Source: Melitaea cinxia (Eukaryota; Arthropoda; Insecta; Lepidoptera; Nymphalidae). From it: a stretch of 64,000 nucleotides of DNA. Below the pieces are notes generated by a model that ran no database searches, was not told the DNA's origin, and saw only the letters and a program-made list of their open reading frames with translations. The stretch's first letter is position 1, and the number at the start of each line of letters is the position of its first letter. The stretch lies in contig NC_059419.1 in assembly GCF_905220565.1 (NCBI RefSeq), positions 5,766,001 to 5,830,000 on the forward strand. Direction: 5' to 3'. Position numbers and translations under genes: made by a program. Below are positions 1 through 11,799 of the stretch, piece after piece.

Positions 1-99
1 ATATGTAATCTTTGATAACTAATTTGCTGTTTCGAATTTGATAATTTTATAGTTCCAAGTTAGACATCCTATATGGTTTTGAGATAACCTTTTCTTATT

Positions 100-960
100 T
101 TTCTCGCCATCATTTCATTGTCATCAGTTACTTGGTACTCATGCATGTCCTTTAAAACTACATTTCTCTACTTGTCTTGGGTCTGTCTCTAGGTATTTTA
201 CCAGAGGAGAGAAAACTGCAGTGCCAAATTGCTAACATAGACGGCCTTCACGTGACTATACCATCGCAGCTTATTTTTCTGAATCTTGTTGACGACATCG
301 TACAAATTTATTGCAGAGCTTGTCTAGCTTAGTTACATTGCACATTCATTTCCCCATTTTCATCATCATCATCATCATCATTACAGCCTATACAGTCCAC
401 TGCTGGACATAGGCCTCCACAAGTTTACGCCAAAAATAACGTGAACTCATGTGTTTTGCCCATAGTCACCACGCTGGGCAGGCGGGTTTCCCCATTTTAA
501 TTTCAGCAAATTGAATGGAACACATTATTTTGGGTTATAGCCCTACGTTTCACTTCCATACATAAGGACTGATCTTATGATGGTCTTATAGATCAACCTA
601 TCACAAGTAACATCCGTCGCTATTTTAGCCACGCGGAGGCTATTCTAAGTTGAATGTTGTTATGATGTTGCATTCTAGACTCCCCGAGCTGTGCGTCACT
701 ACACTGTCCCAGATACTTGTATTGATCACACGTTATGAAAATTTGTCCGTCGCCGGATATTGCCTTAGTTGGTTAGATTTGAACCATTAAAAGACATAAT
801 TATACTGGGTTTTCACAACACTTTATCCTTGGCCTCCGGTCGGTTACAATGTTTCCATGACATAAATGCTTCCAGTAACTAAAGTCACAGGACTTTCGTT
901 GCAGGTAGCAACATCATCAGCGTAGATAACATTCATAAGGCTGAAGTTTGAGCTACCCTA
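100..960 (-). mobile_element. RTE-type LINE remnant (reverse transcriptase 3' half)
   Basis: Read on the minus strand this stretch gives decayed pieces of a non-LTR retrotransposon in the right order. MNVIYADD, the reverse-transcriptase catalytic box, is at about 912-935. YKTIIRSVLMYGSET is near 550-610. KLRWYSHV and KDMHEYQVTDDN are at 120-290 and match the usual C-terminal region of lepidopteran RTE-like LINEs (WFGHV...KEDM...VTDE). Many stops and indels break the frame, so it is dead. A later retroposon (361-486) splits it. The RTE assignment is from motif memory; another LINE clade is possible. Confidence 0.6.
361..486 (-). repeat. (ATG)n-tailed lepidopteran retroposon, 5'-truncated, with 12-bp target duplication
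   Basis: On the minus strand this ends in the shared tail CTATGTCCAGCAGTGGACTG followed by (ATG)n, seen here as the (CAT)n run at 361-382. It is flanked by the direct repeat TTTCCCCATTTT (349-360 and 487-498), the mark of target-primed insertion. It lies inside the RTE LINE remnant, so it is younger than that element. Confidence 0.75.
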
Positions 961-1985
961 GTTGGCAAGTCTAGAACCAAGTTAAACAGATATGGACGAA
1001 ACCTTAATGTACCTTTTGTCTTTGTTATTGGTTTTGCCTCTCTCAAAACTATTAGTACTTTTCATCCTCTTCTAACACCAAATGGTATTAATAAAGAAAT
1101 TATTTAAATTTTTTCTATTAAGTTGGAAACCAAAAATTTATCTCTCTCTTTTGTGATGAAATCATTTCTTTGTGTGGTTTTTTGTAGATGAGTAGAATAT
1201 TTGATATTTAATATAGAGGGCGTTAGTAGTTTACAAAGGTGTACCTGTTTTTGATGATGACTGTACAATTTGTATAAGATGTGAAGAGTCGATATGGAAA
1301 ATTGTGATAGCTTATGATAATTATTGCGTTTACGTCTCATTGAATTAGCTGTGAGGTCGATTAAGTTTAACGTTTTTTATTTATTCTCTATCGGTATTAT
1401 AGGATGTTTGTGAAATAACGCACAAGGATCATTGATGTGAATACAGGATTGTGTATACTAATCTTAGCTGTACTCCCTCTGCCTGCAGGATGTTCACTAA
1501 AATAATGTTGATAACGCCTCACAGCCTCATAAGCTATCTGCTTGGCAATGATCAGTATTAAATCATTCACCGAGTCTCTCATCGAACTGCCAAGTACATG
1601 TAATTATAAGTCTAATTTGCTATATCCCAAGGTTATGTATAGCGGATCCCTAGTTACTATTATAGCTTTCGTTGAATGCTGCATTTCTCTTTATACTTAG
1701 TTTATTTGTGAAACATTGTGTTCTCATTTTGTATGTAAAGCTAGTGTTTCACGTCTTGAAACTCGTAGCAACAATGTGAATACTATACAATTTAAATAAA
1801 TGAATTATATAAATATGGTTTTTCGTTTTATTGTTCCATAACTGCTTTTTTTAATAATCGCATTAAATGAAGTACTTAATAGAAATTATTGATAACGAAA
1901 ACATGTGGTATCTTTATTATATTAGTAACACGCACATATGCAAATGTGGTGTGTTACTTGAAAAATAGTCGTATTTGTCGAATCC
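961..1985. other. No gene seen
   Basis: AT-rich unique-looking sequence. A 61-codon minus-strand frame at 1397-1582 has no recognisable motif and no coding support, so it is not called. Confidence 0.4.
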
Positions 1986-1989
1986 GCAC

Positions 1990-2065
1990 GAACAGAGGTT
2001 TGGTGGCACTTAAAAAGTTCCAAGGTGGTGGAACTATATTATCCCTTAGTCGCCTCTTACGACTA
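1990..2065 (-). repeat. 5' fragment of the (ATG)n-tailed retroposon family
   Basis: The minus strand matches the start of the fuller copy at 11470-11795: the CTTGGAACTT block and the neighbouring TCGTAAGAG...CTAAGGG block. It sits head-to-head with the plus-strand piece at 2140-2375. Confidence 0.5.
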
Positions 2066-2139
2066 AATTCTTTATTGCCGTAGCTACACAGCGTATTTCA
2101 TTAATTTGATATAATGTTATGTTCGTGTAAATTGTACCT

Positions 2140-2375
2140 AAATTGAAAAAGCCGACCGATGTCGGGATAACCATCCATCTGCTATCTTTGAAATACACAG
2201 GCCGAAGACGGGCAGCAGCGTCTTCGGTGCAACAAAGCCAGCCCTACGGTCACCAACCCGCATGCCCAGCGCGGTGACTATGGGTAAAAACACACAAGTG
2301 CGCGCCATTTTTGGCGCGAACTTGGGGAGGCCTATGTCCAGCAGTGGACTGTGATAGGCTGAAGTGTGTGAATGA
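2140..2375 (+). repeat. (ATG)n-tailed lepidopteran retroposon family, 3' part
   Basis: Contains the family landmarks AAATACACAGGCCGAAGACG, GTCTTCGGTGCAACAAAG, the CCCAGCGCGGTGACTATGGG block and GGCCTATGTCCAGCAGTGGA followed by ATAGGCTGAAG. The tail here is degenerate. Full-family landmarks are shared with 11470-11795 and 55672-55928. Confidence 0.7.
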
Positions 2376-2636
2376 AATACTAGCTATACCCGTGCGAATA
2401 ATTCGCACTAAAATAAGTACAATAATTATCACTTTACAAAATGACAAAAAAGTATTTATACGTGAGTTCATCTGAAATTAAACAAAAGATTATATCGACG
2501 TCGTTTCAAAATTAAAGCCTAAGTAAATAAAATGTTAATAATTATTTTTTTTCTTTTAGTTGTGGATGCCGGTAGAGCGAGCTATTATCTATAAAATGAT
2601 ATATAATTTATGTGCAGTAATAGAGTTTTCTTCTAA

Positions 2637-3065
2637 AAAAACCAGCCAAGTGCGAGTCAGACTCGCGCACCGAGGGTTCCGTATAAAAATTATTAAAAAT
2701 ATTTTCTTTATATGATGTAACTAAAATTTTATGCTTTTCACAATTTTTCCTTTATCTGTGCTATAAAAGCGCTGCTTCGTACTAAATTTCAAGATTCTGA
2801 GTTCACGGGAAGTACCGTGTAGGTTTTGATTCCCTTGCGAGTGTTGAAAATTTGCAGCATAAACGGCTGTATCTTTTGATTGCGTTAACTTAGAAGTTTC
2901 ATTTTTTCACAGCTCCAAGGAACAGTAAACTTGAGTATTTGATATGAATTTCAGCTTGATACTTCGACGAGTTCCTGAGAAAAAGGGTTTTGATAGACAG
3001 ACTAATAACAAAGTGATCCTATAAGAGTTCCGTTTTTTTTTTTTTGAAGTACGGAACGCTAAAAG
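2637..3065 (+). repeat. Dispersed insect repeat starting CCAAGTGCGAGTCAGACTCG
   Basis: Begins with a block very common in Lepidoptera (CCAAGTGCGAGTC-GACTCGCGCACCGAGGGTTCCGT) and ends with AGTTCCGTTTTTT...GTACGGAACGCTAAA. A diverged reverse copy is at 9858-10508, where GACTCGCACTTGGCCGCTTT marks the same end. Class unknown; no coding potential. Confidence 0.6.
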
Positions 3066-3644
3066 GGAGGCAAACATCTTTACCTTAGCGTATTAATAAT
3101 TTGAGAGTGAATTTATGTATAAATCAATTATTATAAGATTCGTTGTCAGTTTTTGCTAAGACATCCTTCAATATTCCTTTTTTTCTTGCCGTGACTCATC
3201 ATAAGTATAAAGTTTTGCACTAAACCTGTGAATAAAGGCTATAATGTGTCTCAAGATTTAAAAAAAATAAATACTCATTTTTAAAATTAATGTCAAGGCG
3301 AAAGACCTTTTGCTCTGTGTCATAAAAACATCATACCACGTCAAAGTAATTTTCTAAAGATTCCACTAAAATTATATGAATCTAATACTTAATACTGTTT
3401 ACTCAGAATTATAACTAAGCGCGCAAATATCGGTAAAATATGTGAAACTTTTAAAGATCTATCCAATAATATAATAAATGGACCTTAATTAACAATATAT
3501 GTCGAATACAGCGTTATTCTAACTATCATGAGAGCGAATAGTGGAATAATCGAGCAACGAAACTACGTTAATGATTTTCACAAATTTCCAAACATCCTTT
3601 TTCGTTTTGTAATAATGAGTGTCTCCGTCATATATTATAATTGA
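3066..3644. other. No gene seen
   Basis: AT-rich sequence between two repeats, without a recognisable frame, RNA or terminal repeat. Confidence 0.4.
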
Positions 3645-3980
3645 CTAGCTGGGCCCGCGACTTCGTCCCCGTGGAATTTAATGAAAAAGCTATTGTTCAG
3701 TTTGCAGAATTATAAATTAACTACATTTTTAAAATAAAAGTAGCCTAAGTTACTCCTTATTACATCAGCTATCTGCAAGTGAAAGTCCCGTCAGAATCGG
3801 TTCACCCGTTTCAGAGATTAGCCAGAACAAACAGACAGACAGATAGACATCAGACAAAAATTGTGAAAAGTGTTATTTTGGTATACATGTTCCGTGTATT
3901 TATCCATATGCATTTAGTAAAAAACGATTATTTTAATATTACAAACAGAAACTCCAATTTTATTTATTTGTATGTATAGA
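3645..3980 (-). mobile_element. Non-autonomous Helitron-like element
   Basis: The left end A|CTAGCTGGGCCCGCGACTTCGTCC and right end TATAGA|T are, on the minus strand, A|TC...CTAG|T. That is the Helitron rule: a 5' TC, a 3' CTAG, and insertion between A and T without target duplication. The interior holds AGTAGCCTAAGTTACTCCTT and CCGTTTCAGAGATTAGCC, shared with the copy at 35136-35430. No Rep/helicase gene. Confidence 0.6.
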
Positions 3981-4789
3981 TTATGAAAGTTTGGCAGCAG
4001 TGTAATAAGAACAGCAACCTATTCTGATCGATAGTAGAGTAGTTATTTAACGCAAATAAAAGAATAATGACCCTAAATTGAGTCCGAAAACATGTTAAGA
4101 TAGAGTACCATTTACGGCAAAGTTACTTTTTCGTTTCACTTGCGATTGCGATGACCAAACTTAGAGAAATGCATGGAATGCATAATGAAATAATCTTATT
4201 GCAAGGTTGTAAAATTGGTAATATATATAAATTTTAATTTGTCGCAAAAAAATCTCTAGTCTTTATTATCGTCTACATAATAATTAAAAAGTGTTTTTTA
4301 TTCATTTACTTATTTGTTACAGCCACAAAATATTTTATTAAAAATAAAAATAAAAATGAGGAAAATCCAGTCATAGCATACGCGTCACTATTGGTCGAAA
4401 TAAAACACATAATAATTAATAAAATCACCTTTTCATTTTTTGTGATCGTTGTTTATTCGTTGCAAAGTTATTTTGTTGCAGAGGTATATTAAAACTATGA
4501 TATGTTAAGATATTCATTGAAATCAAATGATGTCAAGGATAATTTTGTTCAAAAAGAAATACTTGTGATGAATAACGTCTTTATTTGGATAATGTTGTTT
4601 TATATTTAATTATTTTTTATTTTATTTATCAAATAAACAATAATGTACTTATTAAAAACCAATGAAACAAAAAATATAAAATAATCACATATTTACCCAC
4701 CCTCCTATTAGAAGCAAATTGGGACTGAAAACTCAAATAAAAAGATGCACACAACCAAATATATCAAGTCACAATAGTATCATGAAAGT
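3981..4789. other. No gene seen
   Basis: AT-rich intergenic sequence with no supported frame. Confidence 0.4.
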
Positions 4790-6345
4790 AATTTTTAAGT
4801 TTATTTTTTAATTCGGTAATTGGTGTAATACTTTCAATTTTGATGGTAGGTCATTTATTAGTCTAGGCACTAAATAAGATGTAGTTCGCTCTCCATATGT
4901 ATTGTGTATGCGCCTAGTAGTCCATAACCGGTTTTTTTGCCATAGCACGGGTGTGTAAGTAAGGTGTTTAACATGTTGCCAGAATTTTTGATTTGCATAA
5001 TTTTTCTTTAACATTATATACTTAAATTGAATGTTAATTGGTAAGATATTACAATACACAGTGCTTATGTCTATCCTTAAAATTTAAAATGGCTTTAATT
5101 ATTTTTATTTGAAGTTTTAAGATTCTTTCAGTGTACGTTTTATAAATCCGTCCGTAGCTACTTAGACCGTATCTAATGTGAGATCCAGGAATCTAATGTG
5201 CGTTGTACAATGAAATTTTTATTTTAAGCGGTATCCTCTTTTTTAATGTCAAAATATTAGCTAAAAACTGGCTGAGTTTGTTGCAGACGTATTCAATGTG
5301 CCAATTCGAATTTTTAACTGAGGTAGGGCACAGCAGGAATTTCCTGCTCAAAATATGGAGCAGCCCGACTGGGGTAGTACCTCGACCTTACAGAAGATCA
5401 CAGCAAAATAATACTGTTTTCAAGCAGTATTGTGTTCCTGTTGGTGAGTAAGGTGACCAGAGCTCCTGAGGTGATTGGGGGTCGGCAACGCACTTGCGAT
5501 GCTTCTGGTGTTGCAGGTGTCTATAAGCTACGGTAATCGCTTACCATCAGGTGAGCCGTACGCTTGTTTGCCGACCTAGTGACATAAAAAAAAAGAATTA
5601 AAGCTATTGTCTATTGTCAATCCGAGATTCAATGTGCCAATTCCAATTAAAGCTGTTGTCTATTGTCAATCCGAGGTACTTATAAGAACTCACCTCTTCA
5701 ACAGTTGGGCAGTTGCAGCAGCTTTGACATGTGGTAGAGCTCGAATTATGTAGGCAGCTATGGGTGTGAGCAATGATATCGTTTATGGGAACTGGACGCA
5801 AGTATGGAGATTTTATATGTAATAGTTTTGTTTTATTAGGATTGATTACAATACCAGAATCATGACACCATTTTGTTAAACAGTCGAAGTCCGATTGCAG
5901 TGAGCTAAGAGCAGTCTGAGGGTTTTTGTCAGCAGCGATTAGACAAATGTCATCCGCAAATTGATAACAAACACTATTTTTTATGCTCTTGTGCATACCA
6001 TTAACGTAGGATAAAAAGTGGAGCGGCTCTAATACAGAACCCTGGGCTGTACCTTCTGTAATATTTACAGTATCACTCAGCTCATTTCCAATTTTCACGT
6101 TGAAGTTTGAGCATTGGCCCTCGAATACCACAGCTGTTAAGTCTGCTTATTAGTTTATTGTGATTTAGGGTGTCAAAAGCGCAAGAAAAATTAATAAATA
6201 TAACTAAAACGTGATATTTTTTGTCTAAATAACTATTTACTTCATCTGTAAAATTACTTAAAAGACTTTCTGCGCTTTTGCCTTTTTGAAATCCATATTG
6301 AAATTCGTATATTACATTATGTTTATTGTAGAAAGTTGATTGCCA
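4790..6345 (-). mobile_element. Broken non-LTR retrotransposon (reverse transcriptase), split by a retroposon
   Basis: Minus-strand translation gives ordered LINE motifs: YGFQKGKSAESLL and FINFSCAFDTLNHNKL (about 6180-6300), GTAQGSVLEPL and YQFADDICLIAADKN (about 5940-6060), INPNKTKLLHIK, and after the insertion YGERTTSYLVPRLINDLP (about 4815-4900), the usual C-terminal block. The longest open piece is 5604-6131. A frameshift near 6131 and lost sequence between SRLNSCGI and the GTAQGS box show it is inactive. It belongs to the Jockey/L2/I-like LINEs; the exact clade cannot be fixed by eye. Confidence 0.7.
5330..5594 (+). repeat. About 260-bp lepidopteran retroposon family (TAGGGCACAGCAGGAATTTC), full copy
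   Basis: Runs from GGTAGGGCACAGCAGG to GCCGACCTAGTGACATAAAAAAAAA with a terminal A-run. Landmarks: CTGGGGTAGTACCTCGACC, CAGAGCTCCTGAGG, GGTCGGCAACGCACTTGC and CTTACCATCAGGTGAGCCGT. A near-complete reverse copy is at 59627-59890 and partial copies are at 18030-18232, 26745-26985 and 30645-30720. Length, A-tail and lack of a frame suggest a SINE or a short LINE 3' end. Confidence 0.65.
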
Positions 6346-8420
6346 TAAAAAGGTTATAATGAGTTAATCCTAGAGAATAGACATATCGCTGATGTTTTTT
6401 TAGAACTTTTAATGATGACTAATGAAGAGAGATGACGTCATCAAAAGCGCACGCTAATTGGTGGCGTTTAGCGGCATAAATTTATCAATGTTTTAAGTTT
6501 AAGAGCTCTTACACAAGAGTGGCATGTTGTCAACGACAGAGGTAACTACAGCCGTCGACACACGTCGGCGGCAGCGGTCGACGTTTCGACGGCGGCCGTC
6601 GACCTATCGCGACAGTTGTAGTGTGCAACAATATTTGTGCGGGACAATATTTTTATTTTTTTGTGCAAATGTTTCTTTTATATAAACGTAGTCCAAGTTC
6701 TTCTATTAATTCCAAACTTTCTTTAAGCAAGCAGCAGATTTACATAACATATACATAAAATGTAGCAGAAATACTGCAAAGGTTAGTAATGCACATGTGT
6801 ACCAAACAATTAGACAACATCAATAACGATGATAATTATAATGAAATAGTTAGATTGTCATTTACACCGTTTATCTTTTCGTAATGTTGTAACAACCGTC
6901 TCTCTACTTCGTGATTGTGGTCGTGAGCTTCAGTATCGCAAGAGCGTCTCACGTCAACGAGCGCACTGTTACACTGTTTTAAAATCGTATTCGTTTCAAC
7001 GCGAGTTTTCTCTTTATTCATTTTGAACCAGTTTTTTATCTGTGCTTCTGATGAAGGATTAATGTTTTAGTGGGGTGTTTGTTAAGTTCGTGATTGATTT
7101 AATTGGAGCTATCTGTAAGTTCTGAATTAATTTTATAATTATGTTTAAAATAAGTTTAAAGTAAATATTTTTCTTTTAATTTTTGTATCTAGAATAAATT
7201 AAGATAATTGAAAAATATATATTATGATAAAAAATTTAAAATGTTTTAAAATTTAGAATTATATTTAAAAGTAACATGAACATAAATAAAATAATTTACT
7301 TATTGCACTTAAAATAAAATAATAATATTTAATAATTTGCTATACAAAAGCAGACGTATATAAACAGGTTGAAAATATTAGGCAAGGTCGCAAATAATTA
7401 AGTTTTTCTATTAATTTTTTTTTATTATGAGTACATTTAATTTATTTAATTGTGTTCAATTCATAGTTATACTAATGTAAATTAGCTTACATTATATACA
7501 ATTTAAAAACACACAAAATATATAAAATCGACTGATAAAAGTACATTCCTTTTACATTTGTATAAATTGTATTTTACTTTACCTTTCACTACAAAACAAA
7601 ACTAATATTATTAAACATTTATAAATTATAAAGTTTGTAAATACGTGAAAGTGACATTAACTTTCGTAACATAGCTGTTTGTAGAGTTTATAGACTCTTA
7701 GGACAAGTTAAGTAGAGCATACAGTATAGATTAAAAAGTACACATAAACTTTGTCTAAATAGTACTATAATCCCTTCACTCGACTGAAAATGCTTACTCC
7801 GCGATAAATTTGGGGTATATTTATTATATGTATTGATTTATGTATTGAAAAAATGATATTTTAAATATTTTTTTTCCTTTTATTTATCTATACATTTAAT
7901 ACTTGATGCAAAAACTTTTCACCCCTTGTTATGAAAATTGCGACGGAGTATGAAATTTTGCACACTTATAGTTTACATATAGGAGTGCAGAATGCTAATA
8001 TTTTATTAAAGTTATACATAAAACTACAGTTAATTAATAATAAAAAAAAAACATTACACACACTACCATATATTTGACACACAACACACACGCATATTAT
8101 ACTCTTTTGTTTATTATTGTAGAAGTATAGTGTAGTATTTGACAACAGAACCTTAATAATGTTCCAACTTATAATTTAAATTAATTAAGGTCGAATTTCG
8201 AGCACTGGACCATATATTATTATAGCAAAGAGTTATTTTTATTTTAACACATAGTGATTGACTCGCTCAATTAGGTGCAGAAAGCACCTGAGCCAGAGGG
8301 AGTTGCTTTTCCATTAAAAACTAAATTAAAAGAAAAACAATACTACGAGCTAATTCATAGATACTTAAATATTCATAAAAAATACATGTGTATGTTTGTG
8401 TGAGCTTTGTGCTTTGTGTT
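6346..8420. other. No confirmed gene; one small unassigned frame
   Basis: AT-rich. Holds a GC-rich self-complementary patch at 6546-6625 (see findings) and a 61-codon minus-strand frame at 6836-7021 whose ATG context is good but whose product I do not recognise. Nothing else supportable. Confidence 0.35.
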
Positions 8421-8422
8421 TC

Positions 8423-8437
8423 TGTGTGTGTGTGTGG

Positions 8438-8488
<51 letters not shown>
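8423..8488. repeat. (GT)n microsatellite
   Basis: About 66 bases of TG dinucleotides with a few interruptions. Confidence 0.9.
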
Positions 8489-9429
8489 AGCATATTTTAT
8501 TTTTATTTTAAGAAGTTTTTCCGTCTGAGCTAGGGTTTTAAGCCAAGTCACGAAAGCTCTCAATTGGCATCGTCCATTGATCTTTGTGAAGTTGAAAACA
8601 TGTTAAACAACTTTTGCATCTTGTTCAAATTGCAAAAGCAGCTTGAAATGTAGCATTAATAATAAAATACCTAACTAAGTGCTTGTAGCACCAGTTGATA
8701 TTATGAGACATATTTATGGGATATTCCTATTCGCAAATGTGAATTTAAAAGTTGTAGTTTATTAATTGATAAGAAACATGTCCCGATGGCCCACTACCTT
8801 CTGCTGTTAAGTCTATTCGTGACTTATGTGCAGGATAGACTTTATCAACAACCGGTAAAACCAGTTCTAATTCTAGTTTGGAAGCACGTCTTATCTTGAA
8901 CTCGAGCGTATCAAATAAGATCTAGATATACAGATTTTAATACCTGTTTTAAATATTGATATTTCCTGCTATTAAAGAGGAAAGGATTTTTAAGACATTT
9001 ATTTTATGTATCTAACAACTATATAACTACAAATACTACTAGAGTTTTTGAAGTTATACTTCTTTTCGTACCTAAACAAGTACACACACACACTTTTTTA
9101 TGCACTGAACAATATTTGCTCATCTATTTTCACTTTTTTAACTAACAAAAAATAAAAACAATAACGAAGACTTCTAAATACAAACCTTTATGATGCAATA
9201 GGCGACTTAATTACTAACTCAGCGATCTCTACGTGGCAATTTCTGGCCAGAGTAAATGGTAATTGGCACAAAAGTAAATTGTAAAATAAAAGGAAAATTA
9301 ATTGATTGATTAAATAAATTAAATAAAATTTAATGTTTGAACCATTGATGGCTAAAATGTAGCTGTTTAGATACAGTTGTTACTTTTATTCAGCTTTGCG
9401 TACAAAATATAAACTGGAGCGTAAAGAAA

Positions 9430-9790
9430 AAGAAAAGGAATATTCTACCGTTCCTCTATTAGAGCGTACACGTCATACACGTCCACGTCCACGTACACGT
9501 TGTCCAAGTTCGTCTTAAGCATGCTCAATGGGGTTTATGGGAACGGGCTGCTTGCTGGCCACTCCATGTGTGCGATACTGACTTCTTAAATGCGATCCTC
9601 CGGTGCTGTCGTGTACCTTGTTCGGCCGGTTTCAGGTCTTCGAAGATTGGATCCAGTTTCATAGTAATGTAGTACAGTTTAACGAGTACTCCAGACTTGC
9701 TGACCTGTAGTCTGAGTCACACCAACAGTTCTCGCTGTATTTCGCTGACTGTGCCCATCTTCAAGCATTGTCAGCATCCTGGTACATTAT
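9430..9790 (-). mobile_element. Internally deleted Tc1-like transposase remnant
   Basis: On the minus strand, LTMLEDGHSQRNTARTVGV (helix-turn-helix) leads to VWSTR, YYETGSNLRRPETGRTRYTT (linker) and APEDRI. This jumps directly to MEWPASSPFPINPIEHA, the last catalytic block of Tc1 transposases (PDLNPIEHVWD). The middle of the DDE domain is missing and stops are present. It is therefore a deletion derivative or a decayed copy; no TIRs were found. Confidence 0.65.
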
Positions 9791-9857
9791 TTAAGGTTTA
9801 ACGACAAGATAACTTCAGAATAAGAAAATTTGTAAGGCAGAGATAGAGATAGTTTGA

Positions 9858-10508
9858 GTTTTTAGGTTTCCCTAGCCAAATGGCAAAAAACGGAACCCTT
9901 ATTCGTCATGTCTGTCTGTCTGTCCGTCCGTATGTCACAGCCACATTTTTGCGAAACTATACAATTGAAACTTGGTAATGGTGTATTCTGTGAACCGCAT
10001 CTTATTGCGAATGAAAATCTTAATTTTCTCACAAAAATAGAAAAGAAAAACAATAAATTTGGGGGGTTCTCCATATTTAGAACTGAAACTCAAATTTTTT
10101 TTCATTAAACCCATACGTGTAGGGTTATCTATGGATAGGTCTTCAAAATGATATTAAGGTTTCTAATATTATTAAAACTGAATAGTTTGCGCGAGAGACA
10201 CTTCCAAAGCGGTAAAACGTGTCTCTCCTGCAACTTCTAAAATAAGAGAATGATATAACTAAAAAAATATATATATATGATGTCACGCAAACTTCCACCG
10301 AAAATTAGTTTGAACGGGATCTAGTACGTAGTTTTTTTTAATATGTCATAAATCGTAAGCCGCAATTTACCTTTCATTCAATCAACTCGAATATTAAAAA
10401 AAAACATTTAATTTCATAAACATAAATCTTATGCATACAGCATATGTTACTTGCTGCTACAGATCCTTTCATTGGTGAGCCCGACTCGCACTTGGCCGCT
10501 TTTTTAGT
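9858..10508 (-). repeat. Reverse copy of the CCAAGTGCGAGTC dispersed repeat
   Basis: Ends with GAGCCCGACTCGCACTTGG at the right and carries AAAAAACGGAACCCTTAT at the left, the reverse complement of the family at 2637-3065. Strongly diverged and longer inside. Confidence 0.5.
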
Positions 10509-11465
10509 ACTAAATTAAAAACCGACCATAATTAATTTTGATTGATTGAATTTTTAATATTTTATACAATTATTTATAAAAAAAATAAAAAAGGTTTTAT
10601 ATATAATTTTATGTTACAATCAATATTCTTTAATTTAGTCTTTATTTCATGAAGTTAGGTCGGGTATTTTGGAAGATATTGAAGATTTTGTATATTTATA
10701 TTCTATATAGGTTATATAAAAAAAGCAATAATTTTCTATGTAGAGTGACGCTAAAGTATGTATTTACGTTATGTATATACTCATTTATCTAAACTTATTA
10801 TTGCAAAGCTAACCAGATTATTTCAACAAGCTAAACATCTTATACAGAAAACATTAAAAAACTCAATCAATCTTGTATATGTTCTTACGAACATGGGTAT
10901 ACCAAACTTTTTCAACAATTATTAAATAACTATTTTGCATCTCTGCATCTTAACACGTTTGTCATCAAGCTAAAAAAGTACCTGGACTCGTTTATTGTTC
11001 GGTAATCCCTGCAACTTTTACGGTAGGTTTACTTTTTCAATTTCCCGTTATAGTAAGAGTAACCTTAGTCTATAATGTATACAATACATAATTATATACT
11101 TAATAAAAACTTGAAGTTATACCTTGTCTCGCTGTCTTTTACAAATAAATACACTATTATGATTCCAAAGGCCTTCTACAGATATCAAATATTTTAAACA
11201 GCTGTTCTAATTTAAACCGCCTACAAAAAAGAAGGAAGTTCTAAGTTCGTAGTTTGCATGTGTTTTTTATATATAATTAATGATCATGACCACATTCTGA
11301 CATGTTCCGTTACGCGAGTAAATGAGCACAGAGCACATCGATAAATTTATAAGAAAACCTTAATAAAAAATAGAATTGTTTATACCACCCAATTATATTG
11401 TGAATAGTGAATTTATTTACGAAGATTCATATTTTAGTTTATTTACATTTTTGCTGTGTGGTTAC
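10509..11465. other. No gene seen
   Basis: AT-rich sequence lacking supported frames or repeats. Confidence 0.4.
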
Positions 11466-11469
11466 GGCA

Positions 11470-11795
11470 ATGAAGAATATAGCCACCCCCTCTCTTACCG
11501 TGGGTGTCGTAAGACTAAGGGAGAACACAATTCCACTACCACCTTGGAACTTAAAAAGCTGACCAATGGCGAGATAGCCATCCAATTGCTGGCTTTGAAA
11601 TACACAGACCGAAGACGGGCAGCGGCGTCTTCGGTGCGACAAAGCCGGCTCTGCGGTCACCAAACCGTCCGCCCAGCGTGGTGACTATGGGCAAACACAT
11701 GAGTTCACACCATTTTTGGCGCGAACTTGTGAAGGCCTATGTCCAGCCTGCAGTAGACTACAATAGGCTGAAGTGATGATGATGATAATGACATT
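11470..11795 (+). repeat. (ATG)n-tailed lepidopteran retroposon, fullest copy
   Basis: Contains the whole family in order: CACCCCCTCTCTTACCGTGG, CACCTTGGAACTTAAAAAGC, AATACACAGACCGAAGACGG, GTCACCAAACCGTCCGCCCA, GGTGACTATGGGCAAACACA and GGCCTATGTCCAGCCTGCAG, then AGTGATGATGATGATAATGA. The short frames on both strands across it are shadows of the repeat, not genes. Confidence 0.75.
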
Positions 11796-11799
11796 TTAA

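Noticed and set aside
1397..1582. 61-codon minus-strand frame
   Set aside because: No motif, no splice or promoter support; length is within chance for the region.
8321..8563. Thr/His-rich frame
   Set aside because: Produced by the (GT)n microsatellite.
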